64,000 nt of DNA from a bacterium (lineage in GTDB: Bacteria > Bacteroidota > Ignavibacteria > SZUA-365): assembly GCA_020444325.1 (NCBI GenBank), contig JAHLLD010000007.1, positions 62,001 to 126,000 of the forward strand, written 5' to 3'. The notes beneath the pieces were generated by a model. That model saw only the letters and a program-made list of their open reading frames with translations. It had not been told where the DNA came from and made no database searches. Of the stretch, positions 1 through 7,391 are shown one piece after another. The position numbers and the translations under genes are program-made. Positions within the stretch are counted from its first letter, which is position 1, and each line of letters begins with the position of its first letter.

Positions 1-1
1 G

Positions 2-88
2 GAATACTCGCGGCGCATCAGGGATATCAACAATCCGATATACAACCACAATCAGGGCAGCGCACCACAGGAACAGGCTTCTCGCTGA
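2..88 (+). CDS. C-terminal fragment of an unidentified protein (5' end outside window)
   Basis: An open frame enters from the left edge and stops at TGA 86-88, giving 28 residues rich in Asn, Gln and Arg. It ends before the tRNA-His terminator, as a real gene end would. Another frame stays open to 147 but runs into the terminator hairpin, so this frame is the better candidate. No family can be assigned from such a short piece, and the region could also be noncoding. Confidence 0.3.
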   Translation, partial: EYSRRIRDINNPIYNHNQGSAPQEQASR

Positions 89-124
89 TACGCATCGCTG
101 CGGCGAAGCTGCGGCGCGGTGAAC

Positions 125-155
125 AAAAAAGCCCCTCTTCGGCGTGAAGAGGGGC
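125..155 (-). terminator. Intrinsic terminator of tRNA-His
   Basis: The arms GCCCCTCTTC (131-140) and GAAGAGGGGC (146-155) form a perfect 10-bp stem with a 5-nt loop. Read on the minus strand it is followed by six T (125-130), directly downstream of tRNA-His. Confidence 0.85.
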
Positions 156-163
156 TTTTATAA

Positions 164-240
164 TGGGGTGAGCGACGGGGGTCGAACCCGCGACCCTCAG
201 AGCCACAATCTGATGCTCTACCAACTGAGCTACGCCCACC
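164..240 (-). tRNA. tRNA-His (GTG anticodon)
   Basis: The reverse complement folds into a full cloverleaf. The acceptor stem is GTGGGCG/CGCTCAC, the D arm GCTC...GAGC, and the anticodon stem TCAGA/TCTGA encloses a loop with GTG. The T arm is GCGGG-TTCGACC-CCCGT. A G at -1 opposite C73 gives the eighth acceptor pair typical of tRNA-His, and CCA is encoded at 164-166. It is transcribed alone, away from the yceD operon. Confidence 0.97.
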
Positions 241-248
241 ATTTCAGA

Positions 249-284
249 GCATATAAATATACAGCGTTTTTCCTCCGAAGGCAA
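249..284 (-). promoter_or_regulatory. Promoter of tRNA-His
   Basis: On the minus strand TTGCCT (279-284) and TATATT (256-261) are separated by 17 bp. The predicted start is near 249, about 9 nt before the tRNA 5' end. TATATT recurs as the -10 of the tRNA-Glu promoter and of the TPR gene at 40508. Confidence 0.6.
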
Positions 285-355
285 TGGACACGGGGAGAAA
301 TCGTTTGCACCCTCCTGAATTTTTCCATAATTTGCATGACTTAGAGTGACCGGAT

Positions 356-871
356 ATGAAATCGAAGCATAAACATATCCCCGTTCGCCTATCCGGTCTC
401 ACGGATGGCCAGCACCAGCTGCAGTACACGGTTGATCCCGGCAGCATCGAACTGCCCGCGGAATTCCGCACCCCGCTGAGTATCGACGTGACGCTGGACA
501 AGGCAGAACACCAGATTGCACTGCGCATAAGCGTGCGCTCGGTCGCGCATTTGCCCTGCGATCGCTGTCTCGATGAAGTCGACGTTCCGGTCGAGACGGA
601 ATTTCTTCTGGTGTTCACGCATGATAATTCCGGCACTTCGTCGGAAGAAGATGATGTACGCGAGATTCCCGTGAACGATCCGACAGTGGATCTCGCAGAA
701 GATGTTCGCGACGCAGCGATGCTCTGCATTCCCATGCGCGTCATCTGCGGTGAAGATGATAATGGAAAGTCGCTCTGCCGCAATCCTATACCGGATGCGC
801 TGCGGGCGGAAAGACAGCAGCGGGAAGATCCCCGCTGGGATACGTTGAAATCATTGAAACTGGATCAATAA
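356..871 (+). CDS. yceD: YceD/DUF177 family protein
   Basis: This 171-residue protein belongs to the DUF177 (YceD) family, which is nearly always encoded next to rpmF and has been linked to 23S rRNA/ribosome assembly. It has a central CDRC motif (about residues 64-67) and a C-terminal Cys-containing segment (LCIPMRVIC...LC) in the family layout. The start ATG follows GAGTGACCGG. rpmF begins 31 bp downstream, so the two are co-transcribed. An AT-rich stretch at 303-330 (TTTGCA ... TAATTTG) may hold the operon promoter, but it is weakly defined. Confidence 0.88.
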   Translation: MKSKHKHIPVRLSGLTDGQHQLQYTVDPGSIELPAEFRTPLSIDVTLDKAEHQIALRISVRSVAHLPCDRCLDEVDVPVETEFLLVFTHDNSGTSSEEDDVREIPVNDPTVDLAEDVRDAAMLCIPMRVICGEDDNGKSLCRNPIPDALRAERQQREDPRWDTLKSLKLDQ

Positions 872-902
872 ATACAATCACTGTTACTCCGGAGAGAGTC
901 TC

Positions 903-1082
903 ATGCCCAATCCTACTCATAAGCATTCAAAGGCCCGCACGGCAAAGCGCCGCACGCACTACAAGGCCAAGGCTTCTTCCACCGCAACCTGCGACAACTG
1001 CGGCGAGACCAAGCTGCAGCATCGCGTCTGCCCGAACTGCGGGTACTACAACGGCCGTTCGATCATCACCCCGAAACTCTGA
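903..1082 (+). CDS. rpmF: 50S ribosomal protein L32
   Basis: This 59-residue basic protein begins MPNPTHKHSKARTAKRR, the conserved L32 N-terminus. It carries the zinc-ribbon pair CDNC ... CPNC (about residues 30-46), so this is a Zn-binding version. GGAGAG lies just upstream of the ATG. It sits between yceD and plsX, the usual bacterial arrangement that couples ribosome and membrane-lipid synthesis. Its length is normal for the family. Confidence 0.97.
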   Translation: MPNPTHKHSKARTAKRRTHYKAKASSTATCDNCGETKLQHRVCPNCGYYNGRSIITPKL

Positions 1083-1122
1083 TCGCCGCCGCTGAGGCGG
1101 TCTGGATGAAAAGGCGCCTGGT

Positions 1123-2124
1123 GTGGTAACCATAGCAGTGGACGCAATGGGCGGGGATTTCGCCCCTGGCAATGTTGTCGAGGGAGCGCTTCTCTGTACC
1201 CGCGATCCTCGTTGCGATTTCCGCATTCTGCTTCTCGGCGACGAGGAAGCGATTCGGAAACACCTGCCAACCGACGCGCCAGATAATATCGCGGTACAGC
1301 ATACCGATGAGGTTGTGGAAATGCACGACCCCATCGCTGTTGCGCTCAAGCAGAAAAAGCAGAGCTCGATGTACCGCGCACTTGAAATGCACCGGGAGGG
1401 GGAAGTCGACGGATTTATCAGTGCCGGCAACACGGCCGCGGTGATGGCGCTGTCGACATTGCTGCTCGGACGGCTTCCGGGCGTGGAGCGTCCCTCCATC
1501 GGCACCTTCCTCCCTTCGGAGCGGGGTCCGGTACTGCTGATCGACGCCGGCGCGAATGTCGACTCCAAGCCTTCCCATCTTATGCAGTTCGGCATCATGG
1601 GAAGTGTTTACACGGAACTGATCATGCGTCGCGAGCGTCCGCGGGTTGGATTGCTCAACGTCGGGGAGGAAGAAAAGAAAGGCAACGATGCGTGCATTGC
1701 AGCCTGGCCGCTGCTGAAGGACGCACCCATCAACTTCGTTGGAAATGTGGAGGGGCGGGATATTCTCAAAGGCACGGTCGACGTCGTCGTCTGCGACGGC
1801 TTCACCGGCAACATAATTTTAAAATTCGCTGAATCCTTCCCGGGACTGCTGAAAAGCAAGTTTTACGATTATGCTGAACGCGGCTTCTTTCACAAGATAT
1901 GGGCCGGCTTGATGGGCAAAACCCTCAAGGGCATGATTCGGGACTGGGATTACCAGGAATACGGCGGCGTCCCTCTGCTGGGCGTCAAGGGCATCAGCAT
2001 CATCGGCCATGGCAGTTCGACGCCACGAGCCATGATGAACATGATTCTCCGCGCCAAGGAGATGGTGGACCGCAGTGTCAATGACACCATCCGGGACGCG
2101 ATGTCGCCTCGTAATTCATCATAA
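1123..2124 (+). CDS. plsX: Phosphate acyltransferase PlsX
   Basis: PlsX converts acyl-ACP and phosphate to acyl-phosphate, the acyl donor for PlsY in glycerol-3-phosphate acylation at the membrane. The 333-residue product opens with the signature VTIAVDAMGGDFAP, and later has SAGNTAAVMA and VVCDGFTGNI blocks typical of the family. The start is GTG at 1123, because the nearby ATG at 1106 is out of frame. It lies 40 bp after rpmF and 21 bp before fabH, within the lipid-synthesis operon. Length is typical. Confidence 0.96.
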   Translation: MVTIAVDAMGGDFAPGNVVEGALLCTRDPRCDFRILLLGDEEAIRKHLPTDAPDNIAVQHTDEVVEMHDPIAVALKQKKQSSMYRALEMHREGEVDGFISAGNTAAVMALSTLLLGRLPGVERPSIGTFLPSERGPVLLIDAGANVDSKPSHLMQFGIMGSVYTELIMRRERPRVGLLNVGEEEKKGNDACIAAWPLLKDAPINFVGNVEGRDILKGTVDVVVCDGFTGNIILKFAESFPGLLKSKFYDYAERGFFHKIWAGLMGKTLKGMIRDWDYQEYGGVPLLGVKGISIIGHGSSTPRAMMNMILRAKEMVDRSVNDTIRDAMSPRNSS

Positions 2125-2145
2125 GTGCATGAGAGAAACAACCGT

Positions 2146-3132
2146 ATGAAAACCGCAGAGATTACTGCTGTCGGGCATTATGCCCCGGACCATGTCGTCC
2201 CCAACAGCCATTTCGAATCGTATCTCGACACCACCGACGAGTGGATTGTTACGCGTACCGGCATTCGCGAACGGCGTTTTCTCGATGAGGGAGCGACCTC
2301 CGATCTCGCCGTCGAAGCCGCAAAGCGCGCCCTGGAGATGCGCGGCATCGGTGCTGAAGAAATCGATTGCATCATCGTCGCAACGGTCACCCCTGACATG
2401 TTTTTCCCGAGTACTGCCGCGCTCGTGCAGAACAAGCTCGGCGCCAAGAACGCCTGGGGCTTTGACCTGAGCGGCGCCTGCTCCGGCTTCATCTTCGCCC
2501 TCACGACGGGAGCGCAGTTCATCAAGGCCGGGACGCACAAGAAAGTTCTGGTAATCGGGGCGGACAAAATGACTTCCATCATGGATATGAACGACCGCAA
2601 TACCGCCATTCTCTTCGGCGACGGTGGCGCGGCCGTGCTGCTTGAGCCCGGAGAAGATGCGGACTACGGCGTGATCGACGCCATCAACTTTGTTGACGGT
2701 TCCGGTATGGAAGCTCTGCATATGAAAGCCGGCGGCAGCGCACGTCCCGCGACGAAAGAAACCGTCGAACAGAAAATGCATTACATCACGCAGGACGGTA
2801 AAGCCGTATTCAAAGTTGCCGTTGTCGGCATGGCGGATGTTTCGCTCGATATCATGAAGCGCAACAACCTGACTGCGGAAGACGTCGCGTACCTCGTTCC
2901 CCATCAGGCGAACATGCGCATTATTCAGTCCACCGCCCAGCGCATGGGGCTGAGCATGGACCAGGTCATGGTCAACATCGACCGCTACGGCAACACCACA
3001 GCCGCAACCATTCCAAGCTGCCTGGCTGAGTATTACAAGGATGGCCGCCTCAAACGCGGTGACAACCTGGTGCTGGCCAGCTTCGGCGCCGGCTACACCT
3101 GGGGCGGCATTTTCGTCCGCTGGAGCATCTGA
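2146..3132 (+). CDS. fabH: Beta-ketoacyl-ACP synthase III
   Basis: FabH condenses acetyl-CoA or branched primers with malonyl-ACP to start type-II fatty-acid synthesis. The 328-residue thiolase-fold protein has the catalytic Cys112 in GACSGF, His in VPHQANMRI and Asn in [12 protein letters not shown] 2146 is preceded by GAGAGA. An in-frame GTG at 2125 would add only seven residues with no homology value. fabD follows 7 bp later. Confidence 0.97.
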   Translation: MKTAEITAVGHYAPDHVVPNSHFESYLDTTDEWIVTRTGIRERRFLDEGATSDLAVEAAKRALEMRGIGAEEIDCIIVATVTPDMFFPSTAALVQNKLGAKNAWGFDLSGACSGFIFALTTGAQFIKAGTHKKVLVIGADKMTSIMDMNDRNTAILFGDGGAAVLLEPGEDADYGVIDAINFVDGSGMEALHMKAGGSARPATKETVEQKMHYITQDGKAVFKVAVVGMADVSLDIMKRNNLTAEDVAYLVPHQANMRIIQSTAQRMGLSMDQVMVNIDRYGNTTAATIPSCLAEYYKDGRLKRGDNLVLASFGAGYTWGGIFVRWSI

Positions 3133-3139
3133 GGAGAAC

Positions 3140-4048
3140 ATGATGAAGACAGCATTATTGTTCCCCGGTCAGGCATCGCAGTACGTAGGTATGGGGAAGG
3201 ACCTGTACGAGAGCGTGGCGCGCGCGAAGGAACTCTTCGACAGCGCCAATGAGATCATGGGAACGGATCTGAAAACGATCTGCTTCGATGGTCCCGCTGA
3301 AGAACTGAAGCAGACGAAATTCACGCAGCCCGCCATTTTCGTGCACAGCGTCATCGTTGCCGAACTGCTCGGTATCGAAGCCGCTGCCGCGGCGGGACAC
3401 TCCCTCGGCGAATACAGCGCCCTCGTTGCCGCCGGCGCCCTGACCTTCGAAGACGGACTGCGTCTGGTGAAAAAGCGCGGTGAGCTCATGCAGGAAGCAG
3501 GGACGCGCTCTCCGGGCACCATGGCTGCCGTCATTGGTGCGGAAGCGGACGTCGTTGAAGCCGCATGTGCCGAAGCGGCCGACGCCGGTATCGCTCAGCC
3601 CGCGAATTTCAACTCTCCCGGACAGATTGTCATCTCCGGTAGTGTCGAAGGAATTGATCGGGCTATGGTGATACTGAAGGAGAAGGGCGTTCGCATTGTG
3701 AAGAAACTGCCGGTCAGTGGCGCATTCCATTCCCCGCTGATGCAGTATGCGCAGGATGAACTCGGCGCCGTGCTTGAGGCAACCCCGATTGCGGATGCCC
3801 GTTTCCCCGTGTACAGCAACGTTACAGCCCTGCCTGTCACTGCGGCAGCGGAAATTCGTGAGAATCTTCTGCGCCAGGTGACCAGTCCCGTTCTCTGGGA
3901 AAAGAGCATGCGCAACATGCGCGCTGACGGCATCGAAGCGTTCATCGAATCCGGTCCGGGCAACGTCCTTCAGGGACTGCTCAAGCGTATTGACGGCGAC
4001 GCGGCCTGCCGCACTGTCGGAACTTTGGAAGATCTCGGCGCAGCCTGA
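3140..4048 (+). CDS. fabD: Malonyl-CoA:ACP transacylase
   Basis: FabD loads malonate onto acyl carrier protein. The 302-residue product starts MMKTALLFPGQASQ, the canonical N-terminus, and has the nucleophile Ser88 in GHSLGEYSAL. The catalytic His lies in SGAFHSPLM and the oxyanion-side Gln in FPGQ. GAGGAGA immediately precedes ATG 3140. The same frame is open further upstream inside fabH, but that extension is non-homologous. It is 41 bp from fabG. Confidence 0.97.
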   Translation: MMKTALLFPGQASQYVGMGKDLYESVARAKELFDSANEIMGTDLKTICFDGPAEELKQTKFTQPAIFVHSVIVAELLGIEAAAAAGHSLGEYSALVAAGALTFEDGLRLVKKRGELMQEAGTRSPGTMAAVIGAEADVVEAACAEAADAGIAQPANFNSPGQIVISGSVEGIDRAMVILKEKGVRIVKKLPVSGAFHSPLMQYAQDELGAVLEATPIADARFPVYSNVTALPVTAAAEIRENLLRQVTSPVLWEKSMRNMRADGIEAFIESGPGNVLQGLLKRIDGDAACRTVGTLEDLGAA

Positions 4049-4089
4049 TCGCTGACGCCCACATTGTCTCATTCGATCACGGAAGAAGC

Positions 4090-4836
4090 ATGAGTGAATT
4101 GAACGAAAAAACCGCCATTGTCACCGGTGGAGCCCGCGGAATCGGTCGCGCCATCGTCCAGCTGCTCGCGGAACATGGTGCATCCATCGCCGTGTTCGAT
4201 GTCGCATTCCCGGAGGATTTCGACGCGTTTGCGGAGGGACTGCGTGAAAAGGGGACTCAGATTGAAGGTTATACGGTTGACATCACCAGCGGTGAAGCGG
4301 TTGAAGAGCATTGCGCGAAAGTGGCCTCCACATTCGGCAGCATCGATATCCTTGTCAACAACGCCGGGATCACCCGTGACAAGCTCATGCTGCGCATGGG
4401 TGACGACGACTGGGATCTCGTCATGGCTGTCAATCTGAAAGGCGCCTTCCTCATGACGCGCGCGGTTGCGAAAACCATGATGCGCCAGCGCAAGGGCAAA
4501 ATCATCAATATCTCCTCCGTCGTCGGTGTCATGGGCAATGCGGGCCAGGCGAATTATGCCGCCTCGAAGGCAGGTATGATCGGACTGACGAAGTCCAGCG
4601 CCAAGGAATTCGCAAGTCGCAACATCAATGTCAACGCAATCGCGCCCGGCTATGTGGAAACGGAAATGACGCATGTGCTGTCGGACGAGCAGCGCGAGGC
4701 CTTCCTGTCGGTCATCCCGCTCAAGCGCGGCTGTTCACCCGAGGAAATCGCGCACACCGTCAGCTTCCTCGCTTCGGAAAAATCTGATTATATTACCGGT
4801 CAAGTCATCAATGTTGATGGCGGAATGATCATGTAA
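4090..4836 (+). CDS. fabG: 3-oxoacyl-ACP reductase
   Basis: FabG carries out the NADPH-dependent reduction of beta-ketoacyl-ACP during elongation. The 248-residue short-chain dehydrogenase has the cofactor motif TGGARGIG near the N-terminus, NNAG, and the catalytic set Ser143, Tyr156 and Lys160 (YAASK). It ends GQVINVDGGMIM, typical of FabG. Its position between fabD and acpP in the fab operon fixes the assignment. Confidence 0.96.
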   Translation: MSELNEKTAIVTGGARGIGRAIVQLLAEHGASIAVFDVAFPEDFDAFAEGLREKGTQIEGYTVDITSGEAVEEHCAKVASTFGSIDILVNNAGITRDKLMLRMGDDDWDLVMAVNLKGAFLMTRAVAKTMMRQRKGKIINISSVVGVMGNAGQANYAASKAGMIGLTKSSAKEFASRNINVNAIAPGYVETEMTHVLSDEQREAFLSVIPLKRGCSPEEIAHTVSFLASEKSDYITGQVINVDGGMIM

Positions 4837-4893
4837 ATCCTTTTGCTTTAAGCATTTTGTACAACATTACACTATCCATCACTGGAGGATCTC

Positions 4894-5136
4894 ATGTCTG
4901 AAGACATCACCCAGAAAGTCAAGCAAATCATCGTCAACAAGCTCGGTGTGGAAGAAAGCCAGATCACCGAAGCCGCTTCCTTCACCAACGATCTCGGCGC
5001 CGATTCCCTCGACACCGTTGAGCTCGTCATGGAATTCGAAAAGGAATTCGATCTCACGATCGCCGATGAAGACGCTGAGAAGATCACGACTGTTGGCGAT
5101 GCTGTTTCGTACATCACCGAGAACCTGAACAAGTAA
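4894..5136 (+). CDS. acpP: Acyl carrier protein
   Basis: This is an 80-residue acidic carrier protein. Ser38 in GADSLDTVE is the 4'-phosphopantetheine attachment site. The start is set by CTGGAGGATCTC upstream of ATG 4894. The 57-bp gap after fabG is AT-rich (TTTTGCTTTAAGC...), unlike the other tight junctions, so acpP may have an additional promoter, as expected for a highly expressed gene. A hairpin follows before fabF. Confidence 0.98.
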   Translation: MSEDITQKVKQIIVNKLGVEESQITEAASFTNDLGADSLDTVELVMEFEKEFDLTIADEDAEKITTVGDAVSYITENLNK

Positions 5137-5168
5137 GCGACCCTGCTTGCCTGCTTGATTGTTCAATA

Positions 5169-5190
5169 TCCCGTCCTTTCGGGGACGGGA
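5169..5190 (+). other. Intergenic hairpin between acpP and fabF
   Basis: TCCCGTCC (5169-5176) pairs perfectly with GGACGGGA (5183-5190) across a 6-nt loop. No T run follows, so it is not a standard terminator. It sits 19 bp before the fabF start and could stabilise the acpP 3' end or attenuate fabF; this role is inferred. Confidence 0.6.
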
Positions 5191-5209
5191 ATCCTATTGG
5201 AGGTTTGAC

Positions 5210-6451
5210 ATGAAAAAACGACGAGTCGTCGTGACCGGCATGGGCACCGTGAACCCTATCGGGTTGACTGTGCAGGAATTCTGGAATAACGCGCTCGCCG
5301 GGGTCAGTGGCGCCGAAATGATCACTGCGTTTGACGCATCGGAATACCGCACCCATTTTGCCGCCGAGGTGCGCGGTTTCGACGCTGAAAAATACATGGA
5401 CCGCAAAGCGGCCAAGCGCATGGACAAGTTCACGCACTACGCGGTAGCAGCCGCCAACATGGCCATCGAGCATGCCGGGCTCAATCCTGATTCCACCGAT
5501 TACGAACGTGTCGGTGTCATCATCGGCTCCGGTATCGGCGGTATGTGGACGAACTGGGAACAACAGAACATCCTGATCGAGGAAAAATCCCCTCGCAGGA
5601 TCAGTCCCTTTTTCGTTCCCATGCTGATTTCCGACATTGCTGCGGGCCATGTTTCCATCATGCATGGTTTGAAAGGCCCGAACTATGCCACGACCTCCGC
5701 CTGTGCCACCTCGGCGCATGCCCTCGGTGACGCATTGATGCTCATCGAACGCGGAGATGCCGATGTCATGGTTACCGGAGGTGCCGAATCGGCCGTGTGT
5801 CCCATGGGACTCGGTGGCTTCAATGCCGCGCGCGCACTGTCCACCCGCAACGACGATCCCAAGGCAGCCAGTCGTCCGTTTGATAAGGATCGCGACGGCT
5901 TTGTCATGGGTGACGGTGGTGCCATCGTCGTTCTTGAAGAACGGGAGCACGCCATCCGCCGTGGTGCAACGATTTATGCGGAATTCGCCGGCATGGGCTT
6001 CACCGCTGACGCCTATCACATCACCGAACCCGCCCCGGGTGGTGAGGGCATCGTACGCTCGATGCGCGCTGCCATGCGCGACGCAGGCGTCGAACCTGAA
6101 GAAATCGGGCTCATCAGCGCACACGGCACATCCACCCCTTACAACGACAAAAACGAGACCGCCGCAATCAAGACTGTTTTCGGCGATCACGCACAGAAGC
6201 TGAAGATCAACTCGCTCAAGTCGATGACCGGCCACCTGCTGGGCGCGGCCGGAGCGCTGGAAGCAATTGCCACGGTGATGATGCTGCATACCGGAAAACT
6301 GCATCCCACCATTAATTATACCACTCCTGATCCCGAGTGCGACCTCGATTACGTCCCCAATACCGCTATCGAGCACCCGGTTCAGGTCGCCCTGTCCAAT
6401 TCCCTCGGCTTCGGCGGCCACAATGTCTCGCTGTTGTTCCGAAAGCCATAG
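5210..6451 (+). CDS. fabF: Beta-ketoacyl-ACP synthase II
   Basis: FabF performs chain-elongating condensations in fatty-acid synthesis. The 413-residue protein starts MKKRRVVVTGMGTVNPIG and carries the Cys-His-His triad: Cys165 in TTSACATS, His in SAHGTSTPYND and His in SMTGHLLGAAG. TTGGAGGTTTGAC precedes ATG 5210. The open frame extends upstream to 5159, but that part has no family match and lacks a ribosome site. It precedes rnc by 27 bp. Confidence 0.97.
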   Translation: MKKRRVVVTGMGTVNPIGLTVQEFWNNALAGVSGAEMITAFDASEYRTHFAAEVRGFDAEKYMDRKAAKRMDKFTHYAVAAANMAIEHAGLNPDSTDYERVGVIIGSGIGGMWTNWEQQNILIEEKSPRRISPFFVPMLISDIAAGHVSIMHGLKGPNYATTSACATSAHALGDALMLIERGDADVMVTGGAESAVCPMGLGGFNAARALSTRNDDPKAASRPFDKDRDGFVMGDGGAIVVLEEREHAIRRGATIYAEFAGMGFTADAYHITEPAPGGEGIVRSMRAAMRDAGVEPEEIGLISAHGTSTPYNDKNETAAIKTVFGDHAQKLKINSLKSMTGHLLGAAGALEAIATVMMLHTGKLHPTINYTTPDPECDLDYVPNTAIEHPVQVALSNSLGFGGHNVSLLFRKP

Positions 6452-6478
6452 GACGGGCATTGCTCAAGAAATCTGAGT

Positions 6479-7300
6479 ATGCTTCGAATTTTTCGTTCGC
6501 TTCTCTCACGTAGCACCTCGAAATCCCGCGCTGCATTCCCTCCTCCTGATATTGATCAGGAGGAGGAGCGCCTTGCTCTCTCGGCGTTTGCAACATTTGA
6601 CCGCGTGGAATTCACCCGCCGCACCGGATACCGCATCCGGGAAGAAGATTTTTTCCTCCAGGCAGTTATTCACCGCTCTTACCTGCAACTGTGTCCCCCG
6701 GGACAGCTGCAGTCGAACGAGCGTATGGAGTTTCTGGGGGATGCCGTATTGAACCTCGTCGTCGCGGAATACCTTTATCACAGCTTTCCCGAAGCCGAAG
6801 AGGGCGAACTCTCGAAGCTGCGATCCAGGCTCGTCAGCCGCGCAGCACTCGGGGAATGCGCCCGCAACCTCCAGCTCGTAGATTTTGTGCTGCTCAGTCC
6901 GAGCGCATTGCAGTCTATCGAAGACGGCAGCGACTCCATTCTTGTGGATGCCGTCGAAGCGTTCGTGGCTGCGATTTACCTCGATGGCGGCTACGATGCC
7001 GCACGGGCTTTCATTAACGAACATCTGCTCAAGACCCTGAGCAACAGCCGGATGGTACGCGATGAAAATTATAAGAGCCGGCTGCTCGAGTATGCCCAGG
7101 GACGGGGAATGGGCACGCCCCGATATGTGACCATTGACGAATCCGGGCCCGATCACAACCCTGTCTTCACTGTTGAAGTACAGGTCGGCGGCGTTCCCGC
7201 CGGCACGGGAAAGGGGGGAAATAAAAAGACCGCGGAACAGAACGCGGCTTCCCGTGCGTTGGCATTCCTACAGCAGAAAGGGAGCGGCTCAGACTCCTGA
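6479..7300 (+). CDS. rnc: Ribonuclease III
   Basis: RNase III cleaves double-stranded RNA in rRNA and mRNA maturation. The 273-residue product has the signature ERMEFLGDAV with Glu84 and Asp88, and the second metal pair Asp157/Glu160 in DSILVDAVEA. A dsRNA-binding domain lies at about residues 200-268 with the GNKKTAEQNAA helix. An N-terminal extension of about 40 residues, basic then acidic, precedes the nuclease domain and is longer than in E. coli. rnc at the end of a plsX-fab-acpP-fabF cluster is common. Confidence 0.95.
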   Translation: MLRIFRSLLSRSTSKSRAAFPPPDIDQEEERLALSAFATFDRVEFTRRTGYRIREEDFFLQAVIHRSYLQLCPPGQLQSNERMEFLGDAVLNLVVAEYLYHSFPEAEEGELSKLRSRLVSRAALGECARNLQLVDFVLLSPSALQSIEDGSDSILVDAVEAFVAAIYLDGGYDAARAFINEHLLKTLSNSRMVRDENYKSRLLEYAQGRGMGTPRYVTIDESGPDHNPVFTVEVQVGGVPAGTGKGGNKKTAEQNAASRALAFLQQKGSGSDS

Positions 7301-7391
7301 GAGCATTCCGTTCCGCGCAGCGGCACGAGAACAGCAGTGCTGTTATAAGCACCGCTGCACGATTCCAGAGTATACATTCACCTCTATTCAA

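Noticed and set aside
5114-6460. Minus-strand open frame of 448 codons opposite fabF
   Set aside because: The plus strand encodes an intact FabF with all catalytic residues.
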